A program made the translations under genes and the position numbers. Positions 17,075 through 24,569 of a DNA stretch of 61,792 nucleotides are shown piece after piece; positions within the stretch are counted from its first letter, which is position 1, and every line of letters begins with the position of its first letter. Origin of the DNA: Myxococcales bacterium UBA1203 (lineage in GTDB: Bacteria > Myxococcota > Myxococcia > Myxococcales > UBA5297); the NCBI GenBank assembly GCA_002309695.1, contig DBXV01000012.1:1-61792 (forward strand). The letters run 5' to 3'. The notes beneath the pieces are model-generated. The model was given only the letters and a program-made list of their open reading frames with translations. It had not been told where the DNA came from and searched no databases.

Positions 17075-18700
17075 TCACAGATTATTTGCTAACATAAAAC
17101 TTTCGGTTGAAATTTCTCCTGCTAGACAGGAGATCAAAGAATCGATGCTTTGAGAAATTCTTGAACAATACGGAGAAATGTCATCACTCAAAACTTTGGA
17201 TTCCACCATACTTTTGACGCGCTCAGGATTATTCAACTCAAATCCTTCAATCAACAAATATCTAATAATTTTTTTCTTATTGCCACTCTTTGTGGAATAT
17301 TTGCAGATTGTATTGATATATGAACGCAACTCTGATTTCCAATGATTGTATGTTTGAAGATTTTTGTCTTTTGTATATAAAACAAGGAAATAGTTCTCGA
17401 CTAATTGCGGAATATGATTCTCCACTTGATTCCTATACACTTTTCTCTCTAAAGCAAATTCATTCAAAACGTTGTTCGCATTCCTTTTCTTCTTTGAATA
17501 AGAAGACATATCAGAAGTTTCAAGCTCATCTCGATCTATAATTTCAAGCAATTTCTCATATTCTTCATGTTCAAAATTCTCAATAACAAAGTCTGCAAAC
17601 TCATCAATTCTATCCTGACTATACAGAGATACCGCTCTCTTGAATTTCTGAAAAGAATTAGACATTAAAGGCTCGAGGTATTCCATCGCATGCGTCAGCC
17701 CCTCTTTCAGACTGTCCGCTGGCAGCAGATGACCGCCGGGAACAATCAGCGAATTTTCTCTCCCATTACATTTCGTTCCATAAACATTATTGAACATATC
17801 AATGTATGAAAGCAGCTCGTCGTTTTGGCCGAAAATCCCGAAAACCGACTGCACGGATGCTGCGGCAACACTTTGATAAAGTTTTGCTTCACGCGCCTGA
17901 AATTCCTCAATCCACTGCCGGTCGATTTCATCTTTTGCGATTTTGGGAATTTCCACCGAGGGCAGCATGCACGGATTGACAATGATTTTGGAAATAGCGT
18001 CATATTCCAGTTCCATGGACAGCGCGAGCGCGTAAAATGACCCGAGCGACTGCGAGAAAATCATATCGACGCCATTTTCCCGAATCATTTCCTTCAATTC
18101 GGCCATTGTCTCGTCATATTTAAGCAAATCAAATTTCTTCGCGACAATAACATCATCGGCAAAGAATTTTTTTACCCGAGAATACGTCGTTCCCACAGGC
18201 GCGCCATTGAAACCGTGAATATAGAGAATCTTTCTCACTTTCTTTTCTCCCTTCTTTTCAGTTGTTGCAGCCATATCAGCTGCGCTGACATTTTTCTTTC
18301 CGCCCTTACAGGCATAATATCTGTGGACGCAGTCTTTGATTTCCGCGACAGATAATTCAGTTAAGTCCTTCGTAACACATGCATATCTGATAAGATTTTC
18401 ATAATCCCGACTTAATGTCCCTCCACTCAAGTCTCCATTCATAACCGCCTGCCGCATCGACAAGATATTTTGCAGAAATGCCTCCTCAGACGTGAGCGGA
18501 TCCAAATAAAGCATCCCTCCCGGGAACCCGCAAAAACCCACTTTTTCCCGATTATCGAGAACAATATCGTCCGCATCAGGCGCTTTTTTTATTTTCCCCC
18601 TGGTCTTTGAACGAAGCGACGAACGCTTTACTTTCAACTTCGCCTCCGACCATTGGCAGCCGGGGCTCTTATGTCCGTGAATTTTATACGTTCTGCTCAT
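17075..18700 (-). CDS. TYKxHGHK domain fused to a YqiA-like serine esterase
   Basis: A 541-residue protein in three parts. Residues 1-135 are the island domain, MSRTYKIHGHKS... to DCVHRYYACKGG, shared with the genes at 21587 and 23855. Residues 155-345 are an alpha/beta hydrolase of the YqiA/UPF0227 type: ILYIHGFNG (oxyanion strand), nucleophile elbow SQSLG (Ser218), likely acid Asp294 in GQNDELL, and His324 in PGGHLLP. The rest is helical and unrecognised. The start at 18700 overlaps the end of the ankyrin gene at 18684 by 17 bases, so the two are coupled. A hydrolase attached to a shared N-terminal module suggests an effector, but the substrate is unknown. Confidence 0.8.
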   Translation of the reverse strand: MSRTYKIHGHKSPGCQWSEAKLKVKRSSLRSKTRGKIKKAPDADDIVLDNREKVGFCGFPGGMLYLDPLTSEEAFLQNILSMRQAVMNGDLSGGTLSRDYENLIRYACVTKDLTELSVAEIKDCVHRYYACKGGKKNVSAADMAATTEKKGEKKVRKILYIHGFNGAPVGTTYSRVKKFFADDVIVAKKFDLLKYDETMAELKEMIRENGVDMIFSQSLGSFYALALSMELEYDAISKIIVNPCMLPSVEIPKIAKDEIDRQWIEEFQAREAKLYQSVAAASVQSVFGIFGQNDELLSYIDMFNNVYGTKCNGRENSLIVPGGHLLPADSLKEGLTHAMEYLEPLMSNSFQKFKRAVSLYSQDRIDEFADFVIENFEHEEYEKLLEIIDRDELETSDMSSYSKKKRNANNVLNEFALERKVYRNQVENHIPQLVENYFLVLYTKDKNLQTYNHWKSELRSYINTICKYSTKSGNKKKIIRYLLIEGFELNNPERVKSMVESKVLSDDISPYCSRISQSIDSLISCLAGEISTESFMLANNL

Positions 18701-20030
18701 TTCGAGGTCTCCTTTGTTTATTTTTCGCATTTTGCGCATGAAGCAGCAATTTACGGACTGCACCATCTTCGACCATATCCAGAGCGGTGTTGCCCTCATT
18801 GTCCTTTGCATTTACATCCGCGCCGGCCTTGAGAAGCATACCGAGGATTCGTTCTGCTTTTCCCTTTTTTTCTGTTATTATCTTACTGCTGAAATGATCC
18901 TGCCACCGTTCACAGCAGTCACAGGCATGCATCAGCGCCGTCTTTCCGTCGTTGTCCTTTGCATTGACATCCGCACCCGCAGCAATAAGCGCCTTCACAA
19001 CCTCCGTATTGCCTTGAGCGACGGCACTCATCAGCAGCGTCAAGTTATCTGAATTCCTGACAATGCCATTGACATCCGCGCCCGCCTCGATGAGTGCCTT
19101 GACTGTATTCATATAAGCCGAACCAGAAAGGCTGGGGCCCATGAACGTCCATTTGAGGTGTGCCCCGGCCGCAATGAGCGCCCGGACAATTTGCGGATTG
19201 TAATGTTCACAGGCAAGCCTCAGGGCCGTCATTCTCTCTTTGTCCGCCGCATTGACATCCGCGCCCGCATCAATCAGCAATTTGACAATATCCAACAGGC
19301 CAAAGCGGGAGGCCGCCATCAGCGGCGTCATGCCGCCTGAATTCCCGATATTGGTATTTGCCCCCGCCGCGATAATTGTTTTGACCAGTTCCAAATTCTG
19401 ACAAACGCAGGCATCCATCAGCGCCGTATTTCCGTCTTCGTCCCTGGCATTGACATCCGCGCCCGCAGCAATGAGCAATTTGGCCATTTCCAAATCTTCA
19501 AACTCACAGGCCCATATCAGCGGCGTCCGTCCCAAATTATCCTGTGCATTGACATCCGCACCGGCCGCAATGAGCTCCCGCACCACACCCATATTTACCA
19601 CATCCAGCCAATCTATCCTGTCGTAAACATTCATCAGCGCGGTCTGTTCACTCCAGTCCTTTGCATTCACATCCGCACCGGCAGCAATAAGCGTTTTGAC
19701 AATATCCAGATACCCTTCGCGGCTGGCCCACATCAGCGGCGTCCATTTGTTCATATTTGATTTCACATTGACGTTCGCGCCCGCATCAATGAGCAGTTTG
19801 ACCACGTCGAGTTGGCCCTTCCAACAGGCACGCATCAGCGGCGTCTGTCCAAAATTATCCTGTGCATTGACATCCGCACCGGCGGCAATCAATTCCTGCA
19901 CAAGCTCCGCTGAATGAGCGTGCATCAGAAGCGGGCTGTAATCTATATTATCCAGCGGCGCATTAACATCCGCACCATTTTTCAGGCGCTCCCGAATTTC
20001 CTCATCCGTCAAATCCTGAATAATCGACAT
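18684..20030 (-). CDS. Cytoplasmic ankyrin protein upstream of the esterase fusion
   Basis: A 448-residue protein. MSIIQDLTDEEIRERLKNGA is the family N-terminus. About eleven ankyrin repeats follow, some with insertions (for example around KWTFMGPSLSGSAYMN and HFSSKIITEKKGKAERI). The tail is basic, KNKQRRPRNEQNV. It overlaps the start of the esterase fusion by 17 bases, which argues that the two proteins work together, for example as binder and enzyme or immunity and effector (inference). Confidence 0.88.
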   Translation of the reverse strand: MSIIQDLTDEEIRERLKNGADVNAPLDNIDYSPLLMHAHSAELVQELIAAGADVNAQDNFGQTPLMRACWKGQLDVVKLLIDAGANVNVKSNMNKWTPLMWASREGYLDIVKTLIAAGADVNAKDWSEQTALMNVYDRIDWLDVVNMGVVRELIAAGADVNAQDNLGRTPLIWACEFEDLEMAKLLIAAGADVNARDEDGNTALMDACVCQNLELVKTIIAAGANTNIGNSGGMTPLMAASRFGLLDIVKLLIDAGADVNAADKERMTALRLACEHYNPQIVRALIAAGAHLKWTFMGPSLSGSAYMNTVKALIEAGADVNGIVRNSDNLTLLMSAVAQGNTEVVKALIAAGADVNAKDNDGKTALMHACDCCERWQDHFSSKIITEKKGKAERILGMLLKAGADVNAKDNEGNTALDMVEDGAVRKLLLHAQNAKNKQRRPRNEQNV

Positions 20031-20133
20031 GATTTCTTTCCTTTCTTTTCAACAAATCCCCACAAAAACTCGGGAATTATCCATATAAGTACACCCCCAC
20101 ATAACCTGAGGCTTTTTTTATTTTTACAAAAAC

Positions 20134-20520
20134 TTATATAATCATCTCCTTCAAGAAATCCTGAATATCATAATTATCGTCCCTGTCACATAACCGCAGC
20201 AGTTTATCTTTATTAGATCTAACAAACCTTTTTACCAATTTAATATCATTCTCAGAAATGCCATCTAATAGCGATTTGTAATTAGAAACAGGAATTTCAG
20301 GATTATCTGAAATTGTCATCGGAATCAGTTCTCTTGTGTTTGCACGGTTATTTTTATTATTCTGGAACATTATATGAGGACCATGACCACTATCTAAATA
20401 AGTTCCTGAATCATCTAAATATAAATTCATCGGCAGCCGAGAACGTTGTTTTTTTAACGTCGCCATTCCAAACAACGTTTCAGAATCATAATACTTATTT
20501 TTTATCTCATCCAAATCCAT
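20134..20520 (-). CDS. Small protein with P-H-I-M motif
   Basis: A 128-residue protein starting MDLDEIKNKYYDSETLFGMA. It contains LPMNLYLDDSGTYLDSGHGP followed by HIMFQNNKNN, and ends with an acidic helical region. The G-P-H-I strand and N-rich turn recall the P-H-x-H proteins at 11653 and 12842 and, loosely, DUF4160-like proteins. The link is weak. Its start is one base beyond the end of the zinc-ribbon gene at 20522, so translation is probably coupled. Function unknown. Confidence 0.6.
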   Translation of the reverse strand: MDLDEIKNKYYDSETLFGMATLKKQRSRLPMNLYLDDSGTYLDSGHGPHIMFQNNKNNRANTRELIPMTISDNPEIPVSNYKSLLDGISENDIKLVKRFVRSNKDKLLRLCDRDDNYDIQDFLKEMII

Positions 20521-20521
20521 T

Positions 20522-21502
20522 TTATTTTCCTCCTTTTGATTCTTCCAGCGCCTTCAATGCCTTCACAAGCGCCGACATTGTCCAGCGCGTTCTGGTATAA
20601 GTAAATGGGGCAATGGAATCGTATCGTTTGGATGCCCACTGAACTCTTCTTTCAACGGAATTCCATTCGGACGTTTTGAAGCAATCCAGACAAATTAAAT
20701 TGCTTCTTCCAATACCGCTGAGAAGACTGCCGGCAGTTGAATACACCCGCGTTTCGTGGCTTCCGCAATGATCACAACATCCGCGACAAAGAACGCCCGA
20801 CGCATCCACTGCCAAAATTTTACCGAGTGAAACGGGAGGTCCGTCTTGTATCCAGCACTTCAAAGCCCAGAATGAACTGTCTGAAAAAGGGATATTCGCC
20901 AGTTCAGGTGTATTGCAAATGCCCTCCCGGTATTTCGTCAGCAAACGATAATTCCTCACAAAAAGATCGCGGGGCAAATTGACGCGCTCTTCCATGAGCG
21001 GGAGCGTGGCCAGTTCACTTTCGGACAAAGTGGGAATTTCTTCCTCTTGAATGTTAAAAATCTGGCAAATCAGCGCATCCATCTGCCAGTCCCAGCAATT
21101 ATGAAACACCATAAAAACATTGGATTTGAAAAAAGAATCAAAATCCCTGAAAAAAGCGCTCCTGTTCAGCCCACGATGGCCCTGCGCAATGCGAATTTCC
21201 CTGGCCTTATTGCCGATTTCTTTTCGGGAGAGCCCCGATTCAATCATTCGCTGCTCAAAATAATTCACGCGCAGACCGGCACGCTTCATACGAAGCATAT
21301 TTCTTTTTTTCTCGGCCTCAATCCCCTCAGGCGGCTCGTCCGCCATTTCAGCCTCGGGATATTCCAGATGCAATGCCTTGGATTCATCCAGCGGAAGGCG
21401 CTCATGATTCTCGGCCTCCGAATCATCCCGCAGCCGGTGATAAAGAATGCGGGAAAATTCATCCGACGGCTCTTCATTCAATGTATTCTTTTCGACAGTC
21501 AT
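20522..21502 (-). CDS. HTH/zinc-ribbon protein A
   Basis: A 326-residue protein starting MTVEKNTLNEEPSDEFSRIL. Around residues 88-130 it has an HTH-like segment (SGLSRKEIGNKA...SAFFRDFDSFFK). A conserved stretch EGICNTPELANIPF follows, then a zinc ribbon near residue 250 (CDHCGS ... ICLDCF), and the tail IAPFTYTRTRWTMSALVKAL. Two paralogues lie at 22087 and 22853. The start at 21502 has GGAGGACAGCG before it. The region 5' to it is the same conserved leader as in the other copies. DNA binding, perhaps autoregulation, is inferred. It follows the TYK-domain gene at 21587, repeating the order seen at 23855/22853. Confidence 0.75.
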   Translation of the reverse strand: MTVEKNTLNEEPSDEFSRILYHRLRDDSEAENHERLPLDESKALHLEYPEAEMADEPPEGIEAEKKRNMLRMKRAGLRVNYFEQRMIESGLSRKEIGNKAREIRIAQGHRGLNRSAFFRDFDSFFKSNVFMVFHNCWDWQMDALICQIFNIQEEEIPTLSESELATLPLMEERVNLPRDLFVRNYRLLTKYREGICNTPELANIPFSDSSFWALKCWIQDGPPVSLGKILAVDASGVLCRGCCDHCGSHETRVYSTAGSLLSGIGRSNLICLDCFKTSEWNSVERRVQWASKRYDSIAPFTYTRTRWTMSALVKALKALEESKGGK

Positions 21503-21504
21503 CG

Positions 21505-21562
21505 CTGTCCTCCCTCTTTGGTGTAATAGACAAACAACTGGTGAAACGTTTGATAGACAACA
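21505..21562 (-). promoter_or_regulatory. Conserved leader/operator of zinc-ribbon gene A
   Basis: On the minus strand ATCAAACGTTTCACCAGTTG is followed by TTTGTCTATTACACC and the ribosome site. It contains the palindrome AAACGTTT and two GTTGTTTxTC repeats. Almost the same sequence precedes the starts at 22734 and 23767. Confidence 0.6.
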
Positions 21563-21586
21563 CTGCCCAACCACTCTGAACGAATC

Positions 21587-22021
21587 TCACCTCCTCGAAC
21601 GGCGTTTTGAAATGCTGTACTGCGCCATTTTTAATCCGCCTTTACGGACGTAATATCTATGCACATCATCCTTTACCTTCTGGACAGATATTTCACTCAG
21701 ATTCTCCATTCCTTTCCAGCGAATGAAATATCCTTTCCAGAGATAATCGACCAACCCACAATAATTTTCTTCATTGATCAATCCTTCGCGTACTGACAAT
21801 ATCTTTCTCAAAAACTCCGTTTCAGAAACAATCGGGCTGAAACAAAGCCATCCAATGTCACTCTTCCTCCAGGAATTGGATGATTTCACATCAGGAAAAA
21901 CAACGTCTTCCTCATCCGGTGATTTTTTGAGTTTTACCTTTGCCTTTGAACGAACTGACCAAGGCTTGACTCGTAGCTTTCCTCGACATTTATGTCCGTG
22001 AATTTTATATGTTTTACTCAT
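21587..22021 (-). CDS. TYKxHGHK-domain protein B
   Basis: A 144-residue protein consisting of the island domain only. It starts MSKTYKIHGHKCRGKLRVKP. It has the basic S-x-R-S-K-x-K-x-K segment, then the acidic D-x-x-D-V-V-F strand, SPIVSETEFLRKILSVREGL, and KDDVHRYYVRKGG. It ends KMAQYSISKRRSRR. Relatives are the protein at 23855 and the N-terminus of the esterase fusion at 17075. AAAAAGGAGAGACTGAA precedes the ATG, as in the other copies. It sits 84 bases upstream of zinc-ribbon gene A. I do not recognise the domain. Confidence 0.75.
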   Translation of the reverse strand: MSKTYKIHGHKCRGKLRVKPWSVRSKAKVKLKKSPDEEDVVFPDVKSSNSWRKSDIGWLCFSPIVSETEFLRKILSVREGLINEENYCGLVDYLWKGYFIRWKGMENLSEISVQKVKDDVHRYYVRKGGLKMAQYSISKRRSRR

Positions 22022-22086
22022 TTCAGTCTCTCCTTTTTTGCGCATTGTTTATTGTTACTCCGGCATCTAATATATACTATCGCATT
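22022..22086 (-). promoter_or_regulatory. Leader shared by TYK-domain genes
   Basis: On the minus strand AATGCGATAGTATATATTAG lies upstream, and AAAAAAGGAGAGACTGAA lies just before the start at 22021. The gene at 24340 has AATGCGATAGTGT and AAAAAGGAGAGTTTGAA at the same places. Confidence 0.5.
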
Positions 22087-22734
22087 TTAATGCTTTTTCC
22101 ATTGATCTCTGACGACCAACGTCTTCAATGCCTTCACAAGCGCCGACATTGTCCAGTGCGTTTTTGTATAAGGAAATGGGGCAATCTTATTATAGCGGCA
22201 GGCCGCATGAACAACATCATCGCTGTTCGAGTCTTTCCGAGATATTTTACAGCAATCCAGACAAATGGAATAGGAAAAGCCGGCCCCCGTGAATGGGCTT
22301 CCGCCGCAATAATAAACCAATGTTTTCTCGCTGCCACAGTGCTCACATTTCATACTGCGAAGGATTCCCGCGGCATCCAAAGACAACAATTTTCCCAGTG
22401 AAACGATTGAACCACATCCAATATAACCCTTGAAAAAAGAGCTCCTCAAATTGATATTCGCCAGTTCAGGTGTATTGCAAATACCCTCCCGGTATTTCAG
22501 CAGCAAAAGATAATTCCTCACAAAAAGTTCGATAAGATTATGCATGCGCCCTTCATCCATGAGCTGGCGGCTGTCCTGCGCACTTTCCGGATATTCCAGA
22601 TGCAATGCCTTGGATTCATCCAGCGGAAGGCGCTCATTATTCTCAGACTCGGAATCATCCCTCAGCCGGTGATAAAGAATGCGGGAAAATTCATCCGACG
22701 GCTCTTCATTCAATGTATTCTTTTCGACAGTCAT
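22087..22734 (-). CDS. HTH/zinc-ribbon protein B, lacking the HTH segment
   Basis: A 215-residue paralogue of the proteins at 20522 and 22853. The first 48 residues are nearly identical to protein A (MTVEKNTLNEEPSDEFSRIL...). The HTH-like middle is missing: the sequence goes from LHLEYPESAQDSRQLMDEG almost directly to LFVRNYLLLLKYREGICNTP. The zinc ribbon (CEHCGSEKTLVYY ... ICLDCC) and the tail WTMSALVKALKTL are kept. An internal deletion in frame explains it. It may act as a non-DNA-binding variant, or be decaying. The conserved leader is present. Confidence 0.7.
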   Translation of the reverse strand: MTVEKNTLNEEPSDEFSRILYHRLRDDSESENNERLPLDESKALHLEYPESAQDSRQLMDEGRMHNLIELFVRNYLLLLKYREGICNTPELANINLRSSFFKGYIGCGSIVSLGKLLSLDAAGILRSMKCEHCGSEKTLVYYCGGSPFTGAGFSYSICLDCCKISRKDSNSDDVVHAACRYNKIAPFPYTKTHWTMSALVKALKTLVVRDQWKKH

Positions 22735-22735
22735 C

Positions 22736-22793
22736 GCTGTCCTCCCTCTTTGGTGTAATAGACAAACAACTGGTGAAACGTTTGATAAACAAC
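22736..22793 (-). promoter_or_regulatory. Conserved leader/operator of zinc-ribbon gene B
   Basis: Same sequence as at 21505 (ATCAAACGTTTCACCAGTTG, then TTTGTCTATTACACC), preceded here by GTTGTTT. Confidence 0.6.
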
Positions 22794-22852
22794 TTCCCTT
22801 TGACTGAGATGGAATCCCAGACGTGACGAGCTGCATTCCCCCTTCAATTCCG

Positions 22853-23767
22853 TCACTTCCCCTCTTCCAACGTCTTCAATGCCTGAATAAGCGCCGGCAT
22901 TGTCCAGCGTGTCTGAACGCCCGGAAAAGGGGCAATGCGGTCGTATTCGAGAGAGGTCAGCACAATGTCTCTGTCAAATGTGGAATCGCTGCACACGTTC
23001 TGGCATTCCAGACAAACAGAGGCGGACAAAAAGGTGCTGCCGGTGAGCATACTGCCGGCGTTTTGATAGATCAGCGTCTCACTGCTTCCGCAGGCAGTGC
23101 AGGGCTTGCCTCGCAGGACTCCCGAAGCATACAGTCCCAGCAGTTTGCCGAGGTCGGCGCTGCTCTTTCCGCCGAACCACATTCCAAAAAATTCAACGGG
23201 TTCGCCGATGGGAATGGTGGCCAGCTCGGGGGTATTGCAGATGCCCATAGCATATTTATTCAGCAGTGGATAATTCTTAATAAACAGGCTGAACGGCTCA
23301 CGGACGAGAACCTCCAGCGTTTTGACTCTCTCCTGTTCACGCGGGGACAAATCGGGAATGTCCTTTTTGTTAATATCGAAAATTTTATAGATCGTCCCCT
23401 TAAAATTTGAGTCATCGATGCGGCCCGATTGAATAAATTCATCATATTTCCTGAAAAATCTACTCAGATTTTTATAGCCGGACCTCTGGCCAATTTCCTT
23501 CCGGGAGAGTCCCGACGAATTTATTTTTTCAAAAATGTATTGTCGGCGGCAGTTTTCGGCCTTCTCGCGAATTGCCTTAATTTCCGCACGCGCCGCCGGG
23601 CCTGTGGGATCCTGTCCGGCCATCGCCGCCTCGGGATATTCCAGATGCAGCGCTCTGGACTCAATTGCCTTCAGACGCTCCCCTTCCTCTGTTTTCGCCA
23701 GATTGGAGTTTTGAAAAAGCACCTTTGAAAACCGATCCGTCTGCTCTTCATTCAATTTGACAGTCAT
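22853..23767 (-). CDS. HTH/zinc-ribbon protein C
   Basis: A 304-residue protein starting MTVKLNEEQTDRFSKVLFQN, more diverged than A and B but with the same order of parts. The HTH-like segment is SGLSRKEIGQRSGYKNLSRF. The conserved block is MGICNTPELATIPI. The zinc ribbon is CTACGSSETLIYQ ... SVCLECQN, and the tail is RWTMPALIQALKTLEEG. Its higher G+C and divergence suggest that it is the older copy, from which A and B may descend. It follows the TYK-domain gene at 23855 with 87 bases between. Confidence 0.75.
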   Translation of the reverse strand: MTVKLNEEQTDRFSKVLFQNSNLAKTEEGERLKAIESRALHLEYPEAAMAGQDPTGPAARAEIKAIREKAENCRRQYIFEKINSSGLSRKEIGQRSGYKNLSRFFRKYDEFIQSGRIDDSNFKGTIYKIFDINKKDIPDLSPREQERVKTLEVLVREPFSLFIKNYPLLNKYAMGICNTPELATIPIGEPVEFFGMWFGGKSSADLGKLLGLYASGVLRGKPCTACGSSETLIYQNAGSMLTGSTFLSASVCLECQNVCSDSTFDRDIVLTSLEYDRIAPFPGVQTRWTMPALIQALKTLEEGK

Positions 23768-23768
23768 C

Positions 23769-23827
23769 GCTGTCCTCCTTCTTTGGTGAAATAGACAAAC
23801 AACTGGTGAAACGTTTGATAAACAACA
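23769..23827 (-). promoter_or_regulatory. Conserved leader/operator of zinc-ribbon gene C
   Basis: GTTGTTTATCAAACGTTTC, then ACCAGTTGTTTGTCTATTTC and the ribosome site. It is kept although the proteins themselves have diverged, which points to a functional DNA or RNA element. Confidence 0.6.
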
Positions 23828-23854
23828 CTGCACACCCCCTATGAACGAATCGCA

Positions 23855-24340
23855 TCACCTCCCTGAACGGCGCTTTGAAATGCTGTACTGCGCCCTTTTT
23901 ATCCCGCCCTTGCAGACGTAATGTCTATGCACGAAATCCCTTATATCCTGTATAGATAATTCACACAGAAATTGACTCAGACTGTGTATGCCCTCCGTGA
24001 GCGACGCATTCCGGAAATCTTTTCCATAAAAAGGTCCAAGTTGAAAACTAAACCTGGAATTCTCGATGAAAGCTCCATTGAAAATTCCCTCGCGCATTGA
24101 CAATATCTCGCTCAAAAATTCTTCTTCAGAAGAAATCGGGCTTAAATAGTGACCGCCGTGAACCCTGTTCCAGGCCCCGGAGGATTTATCATCAGGAAAA
24201 ACAACGGCGTCCGCATCAGCCGCTCTGGTTAATTTTATCTTTGTTTTTGAACGAGCCGACGAACGCTTTGCTTTCGCCTTAGACTCGTTCCATTTTGCGA
24301 ACGCGTTTTTATGCCCGTGACATTTGTATGTTTTACTCAT
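23855..24340 (-). CDS. TYKxHGHK-domain protein C
   Basis: A 161-residue protein, MSKTYKCHGHKNAFAKWNES..., with the basic SSARSKTKIKL segment, an AVVFPD strand, SEEEFLSEILSMREGIFNG, and RDFVHRHYVCKGGIKRAQYS. It resembles the protein at 21587 along its whole length and the first 135 residues of the esterase fusion. The region between the SMRE and VHRHY motifs is the most variable. It is the first gene of the minus-strand block. The upstream spacer contains a REP-like repeat, so this may be the island's promoter-proximal end. Confidence 0.75.
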   Translation of the reverse strand: MSKTYKCHGHKNAFAKWNESKAKAKRSSARSKTKIKLTRAADADAVVFPDDKSSGAWNRVHGGHYLSPISSEEEFLSEILSMREGIFNGAFIENSRFSFQLGPFYGKDFRNASLTEGIHSLSQFLCELSIQDIRDFVHRHYVCKGGIKRAQYSISKRRSGR

Positions 24341-24451
24341 TTCAAACTCTCCTTTTTCCCCTGGTTATTATTACACCGATATTTAATTCACACTATCGCA
24401 TTGCCTTATTGCGTCCTTCTCGGGTTCTCCCCAAAAAAAAATATGATATTG

Positions 24452-24566
24452 TGATATTTTGTCCCTTCTGGACGATTTTGTATTATTTATTATTTATCAT
24501 TTATTGAGATTCAATGATGCGTCCTGAAAGGACGCCGTGGCACATCCCGGGATGCAATCCCGGGCA
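24452..24566 (+). repeat. REP-like repeat, family A, copy 2
   Basis: TTTTGTCCCTTCTGGACGAT, an AT-rich spacer, GCGTCCTGAAAGGACGC (hairpin) and CACATCCCGGGATG (palindrome), followed by CAATCCCGGGC. It lies at the boundary between the island and the methylase-like gene. Confidence 0.75.
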
Positions 24567-24569
24567 TTT

